Assembly: GCA_937894825.1 (NCBI GenBank) | Contig: CALCQT010000593.1 | Location: 1-5,686 of the forward strand | Length of the DNA: 5,686 nt | DNA from: an uncultured Anaerolineaceae bacterium | GTDB lineage: Bacteria; Chloroflexota; Anaerolineae; Anaerolineales; Anaerolineaceae | Direction: 5' to 3' | Shown: one piece after another, positions 1 to 5,000 of the stretch | Layout: each line of letters starts with the position of its first letter | Numbering within the stretch: the stretch's first letter is position 1 | Notes under the pieces: generated by a model | Database searches by the model: none | What the model was told of the DNA's origin: nothing | Seen by the model: the letters and a program-made list of their open reading frames with translations, nothing else | Position numbers and translations under genes: made by a program

Positions 1-744
1 ATAGGTTTTAAACGCTTTTAAGGCGTCCTGATAGGCAGCCTCAGCCACTTTAACATCCGCCGCGGCTTGTTTTTTGGTGTTTTCAGACGAATTATTAACA
101 TAATAGAGCCATTGATCATACGCCTGCGCATAAGTCGTCAGCGTGCTCTGCAGTGATTTGTATAAGTCCTGCTTCTGCTCATCCAGAGAATCCCGCAGGA
201 TCACACTTTGATAAACCGACGCAGCATTATCGTACGCGTCTTTTGCTCCATCCAGGCTCTTTTTCGCGGCGTCAATCTCTTTCTGGCTTGCAATTGGATA
301 ATTCAAACCCTCCGCGAATAACTCTGCGTCATCCAGCGCTTTCTCTTTATCCCGCAGATCTTTATAAGCCTGTGCTTTCGCCGTTTCCGAGACGCCCAGT
401 GTTTCCAGGCTGTCCTGTGCTTCCAGCAACTGTATTTCCGATTGAATAATGGAAGCAGAAAGCGAATCTTTCTCCAATGTAGCCAAAACCTGACCGGCCG
501 TGACCTGGTCCCCGAGAGCGGTCGCAACATTTTCGACTACACCGGTTGTCCGCCAAAGAATTTCAGAGGATTGTGCTGATTCTACATTGCCGATCAGTGT
601 AATCGTTTGATCGATCGCTCCGATTGCCGCGGGCAGCGTCATAACAGTTTCCTGAGAAACACTGCTGCTTTGACAACCAGAAATAAAAAAAATGGATAAA
701 ATCAACAACCCACTGATACTTCTGCCAATTTGTTTTCCCCGCAT
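1..744 (-). CDS. HlyD/MacA-type efflux adaptor lipoprotein (membrane fusion protein), 3' end outside window
   Basis: The ATG at 744 opens 248 codons without a stop to the window edge, so the C-terminus is missing. Seen: residues 1-24 form a lipoprotein signal, with a short basic start (RGKQIGR), a hydrophobic core and lipobox I-S-G-C with Cys24. Residues about 50-93 match the first half of a biotin-lipoyl-like domain (GVVENV, then GDQVTAGQVLATLEKD). From about 94 to the edge the protein is polar, Ala/Glu/Lys/Gln-rich and probably coiled-coil, which is the hairpin of membrane fusion proteins. Family knowledge: such adaptors link an inner-membrane pump (MacB-like ABC or RND) to export across the envelope. 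The pump gene is probably downstream, off the left edge. The start is supported by AAAGGAG 5 nt upstream. The A8 tract at 685-692 lies in the signal-peptide codons. Adaptor class is fairly sure; pump type and cargo are unknown. Confidence 0.85.
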   Translation of the reverse strand, partial: MRGKQIGRSISGLLILSIFFISGCQSSSVSQETVMTLPAAIGAIDQTITLIGNVESAQSSEILWRTTGVVENVATALGDQVTAGQVLATLEKDSLSASIIQSEIQLLEAQDSLETLGVSETAKAQAYKDLRDKEKALDDAELFAEGLNYPIASQKEIDAAKKSLDGAKDAYDNAASVYQSVILRDSLDEQKQDLYKSLQSTLTTYAQAYDQWLYYVNNSSENTKKQAAADVKVAEAAYQDALKAFKTY

Positions 745-802
745 CCTAACTCCTTTACTCAGGAATTCATATCATTAATGTCTACGTAAATCTCAGCGTA
801 TC

Positions 803-845
803 GTTTTCACGAAACACCAGAAATCATTATATGGCGTTTCGAAAC
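803..845. promoter_or_regulatory. Putative operator: two GTTT/AAAC inverted repeats over the adaptor promoter
   Basis: Positions 836-845 read GTTTCGAAAC, a perfect 10-bp palindrome between the expected -35 and -10 elements. Positions 803-815 read GTTTTCACGAAAC, with the same GTTT and AAAC arms but a 5-bp centre, falling just after the predicted start site. Centres are about 31.5 bp apart, close to three helical turns. A related TTTTCGAA lies at 869-876. Placement over the promoter is typical of repressor sites, for example TetR- or MarR-type control of efflux genes. No regulator gene is in the window, and the differing centre lengths weaken the case that both bind one protein. Confidence 0.4.
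826..831 (-). promoter_or_regulatory. Probable -10 box of the adaptor gene promoter
   Basis: Read on the minus strand this is a perfect TATAAT, which predicts a transcript start near 819 and a leader of about 75 nt to the ATG at 744. At the normal 16-18 bp spacing (about 848-855) the -35 region reads GTACCC or similar and does not resemble TTGACA. There is also no TG extension. The promoter would therefore be weak alone or depend on an activator. A perfect GTTTCGAAAC palindrome occupies the spacer. Confidence 0.5.
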
Positions 846-922
846 AAAGGGTACCGCCCCCGGTCTGCTTTTCGAACCTGTCTCTGGCCCTGGTTCCGGC
901 CGAATCTGTTTATTGATCCAAA

Positions 923-957
923 CCCGACCGCTACAAAAAATTTCCCGGACCCGCTAC
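923..957. repeat. Imperfect direct repeat upstream of the adaptor promoter
   Basis: CCCGACCGCTAC (923-934) and CCCGGACCCGCTAC (944-957) are near-identical direct repeats, 21 bp start to start, separated by an A/T stretch. Two helical turns is the usual spacing for tandem activator or response-regulator sites. They lie about 105-140 bp upstream of the predicted adaptor transcript start, where an activator could compensate for the poor -35 element. This is a pattern only. Confidence 0.3.
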
Positions 958-992
958 GTGCAGTGATCTCACATACGCCATGCTGATCAATG

Positions 993-1032
993 AAAAACGG
1001 TCACATCAGCAATGAAAATGCCGGGTGACCGT
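993..1032 (-). terminator. Probable rho-independent terminator of the flavin reductase gene
   Basis: On the minus strand, ACGGTCAC (1032-1025) and GTGACCGT (1004-997) form a perfect 8-bp stem with a 20-nt loop. The stem runs into five T residues (997-993, sharing one with the stem). It lies about 110 nt after the flavin reductase stop codon and before the adaptor promoter, which is where a terminator is expected. The loop is longer than usual, so efficiency is uncertain. Confidence 0.5.
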
Positions 1033-1143
1033 GTAAACAGGCATTATTCAAAATTGATACAGGTGTCAAAAGTACGATTCCTGTACCAAGTAAATGTTGT
1101 AAACTTTCAATTTGTCATCTTCGTTTACATCCTGCTTATCGCT

Positions 1144-1647
1144 TTATTGCTTTTGAAGAACCGCCACGATCTCACCTACAAACATTTCATGATAATCTTT
1201 ATCCGGATAAAATTCCTGATCCATTGCTGCAGCGAAAAATCCGGCCGGATCCAGTTTCTGCTTGTGCAATTTCTTGCAGATCAGCGCCAATTTCGCTTCC
1301 TGGAAATAAGGCGCCTGCGCGTCAAACAGCGGCGTCAGTCCGGTTTCCTTGGTTTTATCCGTATCCCGGCCCGAATGCGCGCCGCAATAAGCCAATGCCT
1401 TCCGATATTGCTCTTCAAAGAAATTCAGGGCATAATATTCCTGCCCGTCCACAAACGCTAACGTGTAACGCTGGGGCCGTATGTATATGCGGGAGACATT
1501 TTTTCCCCAGAGAATCCCCAGCCCACCCCAACTGGCTGTCATCATGTTATAGCGCTGCTCCGTCCCTGCGGAAATCAGCATCCATTCTTTACCGATCAAC
1601 GTAAACGGGTTGATCAACAACGTTTCCGGATTTATTCTTTGAAACAT
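1144..1647 (-). CDS. Flavin reductase-family (flavoredoxin-like) protein
   Basis: A 167-residue soluble protein resembling the FMN-binding split-barrel flavin reductase family. Members bind FMN and either reduce free flavin with NAD(P)H or pass electrons, like flavoredoxin. Seen: the N-terminal INPETLLINPF segment, the N-M-M-T-A-S-W-G-G flavin-binding stretch at about 34-42, the I-R-P-Q-R-Y-T strand at 56-62, then a mixed alpha/beta C-terminus; the length suits the family. The frame is open to an ATG at 1728, but I chose the ATG at 1647. It has AGGAAGG 7 nt upstream, the family's usual N-terminus begins there, and the 27 extra residues look non-coding. The gene is divergent from the YitT gene and ends before a likely terminator. 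Family is fairly sure. The electron donor and partner are not shown. Confidence 0.85.
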   Translation of the reverse strand: MFQRINPETLLINPFTLIGKEWMLISAGTEQRYNMMTASWGGLGILWGKNVSRIYIRPQRYTLAFVDGQEYYALNFFEEQYRKALAYCGAHSGRDTDKTKETGLTPLFDAQAPYFQEAKLALICKKLHKQKLDPAGFFAAAMDQEFYPDKDYHEMFVGEIVAVLQKQ

Positions 1648-1741
1648 ACTCCATCCTTCCTGTTTTCTGATCACAATAACTTTACCTATACCAGGCCCAT
1701 CGGCTGCTGGACCTGCACTGCGCTTCATTCTCGTATCTTTT

Positions 1742-1769
1742 ATTCTAACGCCGCTTTACTGAGATCAAA
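1742..1769 (-). promoter_or_regulatory. Candidate promoter for the flavin reductase gene
   Basis: Minus-strand TTTGAT (1769-1764) and TAGAAT (1747-1742) are separated by 16 bp, resembling -35 and -10 boxes. This would give a leader of roughly 90 nt before the ATG at 1647. A competing candidate is an extended -10, TGGTATAGG, with its hexamer at 1690-1685 and a leader of about 30 nt but no good -35. I cannot choose between them. An ATCA-N5-TGAT inverted repeat at 1771-1783 adjoins the first candidate and could be an operator. Confidence 0.35.
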
Positions 1770-1827
1770 AATCAATTGGTGATCATTCCAGATTGCAAAA
1801 GTTTCTCCATTTTCTGAAAAATTATGA

Positions 1828-1833
1828 TTTAAT
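1828..1833 (+). promoter_or_regulatory. -10-like box directly before the YitT-family start codon
   Basis: TTTAAT at 1828-1833 is followed by 6 nt and then the ATG at 1840. No Shine-Dalgarno-like sequence is present in the 20 bases upstream. A -10 box ending 6 nt before the start codon is the standard layout of leaderless transcripts in bacteria that use them. An overlapping TATGAT at 1823-1828 is an alternative. No convincing -35 was found. Confidence 0.35.
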
Positions 1834-1839
1834 CTAGTT

Positions 1840-2733
1840 ATGAACAAAAATGCCAACCTTTTCTTCTCCGATTTGCTTACAAAAGATACGCTTTTGGATT
1901 ATCTTTACATTGTTTGCGGCAGTATTATCCAATCGATCGGCATGGTTTTCTTCCTGATTCCATCACGTCTAATCAGCGGCGGCGTCTCCGGACTGGCCCA
2001 GGTCGTCAATTACTATACCGGCTGGCCAATCGGCCTCCTCACGCTGGTCGGCAACCTCCCGCTGTTCATCCTGGGCTGGCAGTATCTCGGGAAGCTGCGC
2101 TTTGCCATCCGAACAATTGTCGCGGTTATCCTGTTCTCATTGTTTACGGATCTGTTCAGTTCCATCATTCCTGAACATACCGTGACGGCTGATCTGTTTC
2201 TGAATACCATGTTTGGCGCGGTCATCCTGGGTCTGGGATTCGGGCTGGTATACAAAGGCAGCGGGACCAGCGGGGGTGCCGATATCCTCGGACGGATCCT
2301 GAACCAACGGCTCGGCGTTCCGATTGCCCAGTCCTATCTGTTAACCGATTCGATTTCAGTGCTGCTGGGCGGCGTCGCTTTCGGCTGGGATCTCGCGCTT
2401 TACGGACTAATAGCGATTTATATCAGTGGATTCGCGGCAGAGACCATCTCGGAAGGCACCAGTTATTTCCGGGACGTCATGATCATCACACAAAAACCGG
2501 ATCAGATTGCTGCCGACATCATCACAGTGCTTAACCGCGGTGTTACGCATATGAAAGGGGTCGGGGGCTATTCCGGTGAGGAAAAAGCAATCATTTACTG
2601 TGTCATCGGCCGCAATGAGGTCAACCAGCTCAAGAAGATGGTGAAGGAAGCGGACCCGGATTCCTTCATGGTCGTCGGACACACACATGAAGTCCTGGGG
2701 GAGGGCTTTCAAAAATACAAATCGCTGTCTTAG
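1840..2733 (+). CDS. YitT-family integral membrane protein (DUF161 + DUF2179)
   Basis: A 297-residue inner-membrane protein of the YitT family, whose transport substrate is not established. Seen: hydrophobic segments at about 20-40, 63-83, 88-110, 119-138 and 165-200. The family signatures are LIPSRLISGGVSG (39-51) and KGSGTSGGADILG (139-151). A soluble C-terminal DUF2179 domain spans about 210-290, with RGVTHMKGVGGYSGEEK and the final HEVLGEGF motif. Length is normal for the family (about 280-300). The ATG at 1840 is the only start leaving the first membrane segment intact, yet it has no ribosome site, so translation may be leaderless. The gene is divergent from the flavin reductase gene and convergent with era, 8 bp away. 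No partner gene suggests a substrate. Confidence 0.93.
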   Translation: MNKNANLFFSDLLTKDTLLDYLYIVCGSIIQSIGMVFFLIPSRLISGGVSGLAQVVNYYTGWPIGLLTLVGNLPLFILGWQYLGKLRFAIRTIVAVILFSLFTDLFSSIIPEHTVTADLFLNTMFGAVILGLGFGLVYKGSGTSGGADILGRILNQRLGVPIAQSYLLTDSISVLLGGVAFGWDLALYGLIAIYISGFAAETISEGTSYFRDVMIITQKPDQIAADIITVLNRGVTHMKGVGGYSGEEKAIIYCVIGRNEVNQLKKMVKEADPDSFMVVGHTHEVLGEGFQKYKSLS

Positions 2734-2741
2734 GGAAGGTG

Positions 2742-3650
2742 CTAACGATCGCGGATATAGCCCAAGCTGCGCAGAATTGCGGCGTTATTCTTCCAGTTTT
2801 TGTAGACCTTGACTTTCAGTTCAAGATAAATTTTGCGTCCGGTCATCAGTTCAATTTCACGCCGGGCGTCAGAACCGATTTTCTTGATCATCTCGCCATT
2901 CTTACCGATCAGAATTCCTTTATGCCCTTCCCGTTCAAGCAGCAGTGTCGCCAGGATATATGAATTCTGGGCACTGCGATCCTTGAATTCTTCGATTTGA
3001 ACCGCCACCGCGTGCGGCACCTCATCCTCCAGATTCTTCAGCAAAGATTCGCGAATCAGATCCGAGGCGATCTCCCGTTCATACAAATCCGTTATCTGTT
3101 CAGGATCATAGAAGGCGGGACCTTCCGGAAGCATCGCAAGCACCTTCTCAAGCAAGGCATCGCAACCATCCCCGGTCTTCGATGAAATGAGGAAACAGGG
3201 GACATCCGGAAAAAGCTCCTGATAGGCAGCCTGGTTTTCCTGTAAAACAGCCGGCGAAGCCTGATCTTTTTTATTGAGAACCAGCAGACCATTCTTTTGA
3301 ATATTCGCTGCCTGCAGCCGCTCCGCAACATTCCGGTCCTGATCCGTCGGGGCCGTTGTGACGTCCACCAGCCACAGGACACAATCGACATCGCCAAGTG
3401 TGGCCAGCGCGGCGTCATTCATGCTTTCGCCCAATTTGGAAAGCGGTTTGTGGATCCCCGGTGTATCAATAAAAATCAATTGAAAGGCATCCGTAGATAA
3501 GATCCCCAGTTGATTGCGAATGGTCGTTTGCGGGCGCGGCGAGACAGCCGCAATTTTTTGTCCTAAAAAATGATTAATCAGCGTGGATTTCCCGACATTG
3601 GGGCGTCCGACAACGCTGGCAAAACCGGAACGAAAAGCTTTTTTCTCCAA
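2742..3650 (-). CDS. era: GTPase Era (16S rRNA-binding ribosome assembly factor)
   Basis: Era binds GTP and the 3' end of 16S rRNA, aiding maturation of the small ribosomal subunit at the membrane-cytoplasm boundary. With the start used here the product is 302 residues, the usual Era length. Seen: G1 GRPNVGKS (15-22), G2 around T42-T43 (PRPQTTIRNQ), G3 DTPG (62-65), G4 NKKD (126-129) and G5 SSKTG (156-160). A C-terminal KH domain has the GKNG loop at 249-252, ending in the typical VKVYKNWKNN tail. The frame is open to an ATG at 3791, but those codons overlap the upstream GIY-YIG gene. I chose TTG at 3650: AAAGGA lies 7 nt upstream, and family proteins begin just before the RSGFASVVGRP strand. 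It is the last gene of the minus-strand cluster. No terminator is visible before the convergent YitT gene. Confidence 0.96.
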   Translation of the reverse strand: MEKKAFRSGFASVVGRPNVGKSTLINHFLGQKIAAVSPRPQTTIRNQLGILSTDAFQLIFIDTPGIHKPLSKLGESMNDAALATLGDVDCVLWLVDVTTAPTDQDRNVAERLQAANIQKNGLLVLNKKDQASPAVLQENQAAYQELFPDVPCFLISSKTGDGCDALLEKVLAMLPEGPAFYDPEQITDLYEREIASDLIRESLLKNLEDEVPHAVAVQIEEFKDRSAQNSYILATLLLEREGHKGILIGKNGEMIKKIGSDARREIELMTGRKIYLELKVKVYKNWKNNAAILRSLGYIRDR

Positions 3651-3657
3651 AGATTTA

Positions 3658-3663
3658 TCCTTT
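3658..3663 (-). promoter_or_regulatory. Ribosome binding site deciding the era TTG start
   Basis: Minus-strand AAAGGA is followed by a 7-nt spacer and TTG at 3650-3648. No ATG or GTG in this frame occurs between the upstream gene's stop and the G1 motif. This is therefore the best-supported start. Confidence 0.65.
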
Positions 3664-3680
3664 GTCTTTTGATTGATTCT

Positions 3681-3696
3681 CTGCGGCAACCCGCAG
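3681..3696 (-). other. Intercistronic hairpin between the GIY-YIG gene and era
   Basis: CTGCGG and CCGCAG form a perfect 6-bp, mostly G-C stem with a 4-nt loop (GTTG on the transcript). It begins at the base right after the TAA of the GIY-YIG gene and ends 31 nt before the era TTG. There is no T-tract, so it does not look like a terminator. It could protect or cleave the polycistronic mRNA, or influence coupling to era. Confidence 0.45.
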
Positions 3697-4008
3697 TTAT
3701 TCGTTGGGTTCCATATTTTCCGCTTGCTGTTGTTGTCCGGTGACCAGGCGCTGTTTCCGCTCATGCGTGTATTTCTTAATCTCCCGCTCACGCATCATGG
3801 CAGCCTGTTTCGATTCCAGTGTTTCAACATAGACCAGTGTCACAGGACAGTGCATGCGGGTATAGGCCGCACCGCGTCCGGAATTGTGTGTTTTGACTCT
3901 GCGTTCCGGGTCGGTAGTCCACCCGGTATAAAAGGCGCCGTTGCTGCAGCGAACCATATAACAATAAAAACTTTTCGTCTCAAGTTCGACGAAACGATCC
4001 GCCCTCAC
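3697..4008 (-). CDS. GIY-YIG nuclease-fold small protein (UPF0213/YhbQ-like)
   Basis: A 103-residue protein consisting of one GIY-YIG domain, a fold used by endonucleases that cut DNA with a single metal ion. Seen: the first strand Y-C-Y-M-V (15-19), the Y-T-G that takes the YIG position (27-29), E-R-R with conserved arginine (35-37) and H41-N42. A helix R-E-R-E-I-K (73-78) follows and should carry the catalytic glutamate, then a Gln-rich tail. Stand-alone members are common, and their biological role is poorly defined. The start is GTG at 4008, whose G is shared with the TAG of the upstream gene (TAGTG). The site before it is weak (AAGAAG in an A-rich stretch), so translation probably depends on re-initiation or on frameshifting from the upstream gene. 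The next ATG, at residue 18, would remove part of the first strand. Confidence 0.85.
   Translation of the reverse strand: MRADRFVELETKSFYCYMVRCSNGAFYTGWTTDPERRVKTHNSGRGAAYTRMHCPVTLVYVETLESKQAAMMREREIKKYTHERKQRLVTGQQQQAENMEPNE
3973..3994 (-). other. Hairpin with T-run inside the start of the GIY-YIG gene
   Basis: On the transcript, TTTCGTC and GACGAAA form a perfect 7-bp stem with an 8-nt loop, followed closely by AGTTTTTATTG. It lies about 22 nt downstream of the A AAA AAG heptamer. It could be a weak intragenic terminator or attenuator reducing GIY-YIG and era expression. It sits farther than usual for a frameshift-stimulating structure. It may also be chance, because the stem is A/T-rich. 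Confidence 0.3.
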
Positions 4009-4997
4009 TAATTCTTCTTTTTTTTAACCAGTCCCCCGAGGAACAGCTGTCCAAAATATTCGCCGGTAGAGGGCCGCTCCACTTGCGTCTCGCTTTCACG
4101 CCGCCAGACCGCATCCGAGTATTCTTTTTCCCATTTTTCCCGTGTGGACTGGTTATTTTTGAGCAATGTCTCCAGCGTCGAGGCGTCCCCGTTTTGGATG
4201 GCATCCCGGTAATCTTTCAACGTCAGAATGAATTCATTCAGCATGCGAAGGGTATTATCCCGGTTCTCAAGCAGGGGCAACCCGGCTTTTTCATCCTGTG
4301 CGCCAAGCTTCACGGTTTCGCTGAGCCGGGAGAAAGTTTTCCCGCCAAATTTGCGCGCTTCTTTCCAACTGGGTTGGCGGGTAGCGGCATCAAAAAGCGC
4401 ATTTCCCAGTAAAAAAGGCAGGTTCTCGACAGACGCGATCATTCCATCCAGCTCTTCCGCTTCGCAGAAAGCGCTGTGCGCCCCCACAAGCGTGGCTAAA
4501 TCCAAGGCCAACTTGACGACGCCGGGGTCGGTTTCCGGCAGCGCGGCGATAAAAAAAGTTCCTTTTTGGAACAGATCTTCATGGGCCGTATGATGCTCAT
4601 TCGGAAATTCATTGATCCATTCCGGGTTCAGCGCGGCATAGAGCCCCGCGAAGTGCGTGGGGTCTTTCAAATAGCGTTTGGCCCAACTTTGGGCGGCGGT
4701 CTTCGCGCCGCTGATTTCTAAAACAACCGCGCCGGGTTTCAGGTCCTGTCCGATAAGTTTTAGGCTCCCTTCCAACTCGCCGGCCGGAACCGCAAAAAAA
4801 ATGATGTCCGCATTGGCAGTGGCCTCAAACAGGTTATGCTGGATCGTATCCACAGCGCCTGCGCTCAGGGCATTTTGTTCGGCGTATTTATGAATATCAC
4901 AGCCAACCCGAACGATTTCGTTTTTTTGATATTTCAGCGCCAGCCCTAACGAAGTCCCGATTTCACCCAACCCGACAATGGTAATTTGAATCGCCAT
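4008..4997 (-). CDS. TyrA-like (prephenate/arogenate dehydrogenase-family) Rossmann protein lacking the catalytic histidines
   Basis: A 329-residue protein with the architecture of TyrA dehydrogenases, which oxidatively decarboxylate prephenate or arogenate in tyrosine synthesis. Seen: an N-terminal Rossmann fold with G-L-G-E-I-G (9-14) and Asp34 ending the second strand, which suggests NAD preference. FFAVPAGEL (67-75) and LEISGAK (93-99) match TyrA landmarks, and a helical C-terminal dimer domain follows. Family proteins usually have H-P-M-x-G where this one reads FAGLYAALNPEW (116-127). They usually have His residues where this one reads ELDGMIASVENLPFLL (182-197). Both sets are replaced, so prephenate dehydrogenase activity is doubtful. 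The ATG at 4997 has GGAGGA 6 nt upstream, only 3 nt after the protease stop. The C-terminus is lysine-rich and encoded by an A8 run. Fold is sure; reaction is not. Confidence 0.8.
   Translation of the reverse strand: MAIQITIVGLGEIGTSLGLALKYQKNEIVRVGCDIHKYAEQNALSAGAVDTIQHNLFEATANADIIFFAVPAGELEGSLKLIGQDLKPGAVVLEISGAKTAAQSWAKRYLKDPTHFAGLYAALNPEWINEFPNEHHTAHEDLFQKGTFFIAALPETDPGVVKLALDLATLVGAHSAFCEAEELDGMIASVENLPFLLGNALFDAATRQPSWKEARKFGGKTFSRLSETVKLGAQDEKAGLPLLENRDNTLRMLNEFILTLKDYRDAIQNGDASTLETLLKNNQSTREKWEKEYSDAVWRRESETQVERPSTGEYFGQLFLGGLVKKKKN
4017..4023 (-). promoter_or_regulatory. Candidate -1 ribosomal frameshift site (A AAA AAG)
   Basis: In the dehydrogenase frame the last codons are GTT AAA AAA AAG AAG AAT TAG, so A AAA AAG sits in the X XXY YYZ phase. 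This is the heptamer used by E. coli dnaX. After a -1 slip the next codons read GAA GAA TTA GTG, entering the GIY-YIG frame at its own start codon with no stop between. Upstream, the transcript has GGGGGA about 8 nt before the A-run, a possible Shine-Dalgarno-like stimulator. Use as a real frameshift site is inferred. Confidence 0.35.
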
Positions 4998-5000
4998 AGA

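Larger units (their letters stand above)
745..1143. other. Non-coding region between flavin reductase and adaptor genes
   Basis: This 399-bp stretch contains no convincing gene. Open frames crossing it have no ribosome site and no recognisable protein. It separates two minus-strand genes. From the right it holds an AT-rich tail with three TGTAAAC-type words (1032-1038, 1098-1104, and inverted at 1123-1129), a terminator-like hairpin (993-1032), a direct-repeat pair (923-957), a row of TTCGAA-type inverted repeats (803-876) and a TATAAT box (826-831). The leader to the adaptor ATG is then about 75 nt. The layout implies that the adaptor has its own regulated promoter. Confidence 0.6.

Noticed and set aside
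1017..1045. AATGCC/GGCATT inverted repeat overlapping the proposed terminator
   Set aside because: The stem is 6 bp with a 17-nt loop and no T-run; it is weaker than the overlapping 8-bp stem followed by T residues.
1058..1085. TACAGG/CCTGTA inverted repeat
   Set aside because: The short 6-bp arms with a 16-nt gap in AT-rich DNA are compatible with chance, and the repeat is not placed at a promoter.
1012..1461. Plus-strand open frame of 149 codons
   Set aside because: It lies mostly antisense to the flavin reductase gene, has no ribosome site and shows no recognisable protein pattern.
1648..1728. N-terminal extension of the flavin reductase to an upstream ATG
   Set aside because: The 27 extra residues look non-coding and the upstream ATG has no clear ribosome site, while the ATG at 1647 has a strong one and fits the family start.
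2770..2800. CGCA-GAAT-TGCG hairpin as a terminator for the YitT gene
   Set aside because: The stem is only 4 bp, with no adjoining T-tract, and it lies in the era coding sequence.
3651..3791. N-terminal extension of Era to the ATG at 3791
   Set aside because: It overlaps the GIY-YIG gene, adds 47 residues foreign to Era, and the TTG at 3650 has a ribosome site at proper spacing.
4083..4593. Plus-strand open frames opposite the TyrA-like gene
   Set aside because: They are antisense to a clearly coding frame and have no recognisable domain.
4794..4801. T8 run in the TyrA-like coding strand as a second frameshift site
   Set aside because: It encodes a normal hydrophobic strand (IIFFAV) of the Rossmann fold, and no downstream gene would be joined by a shift there.
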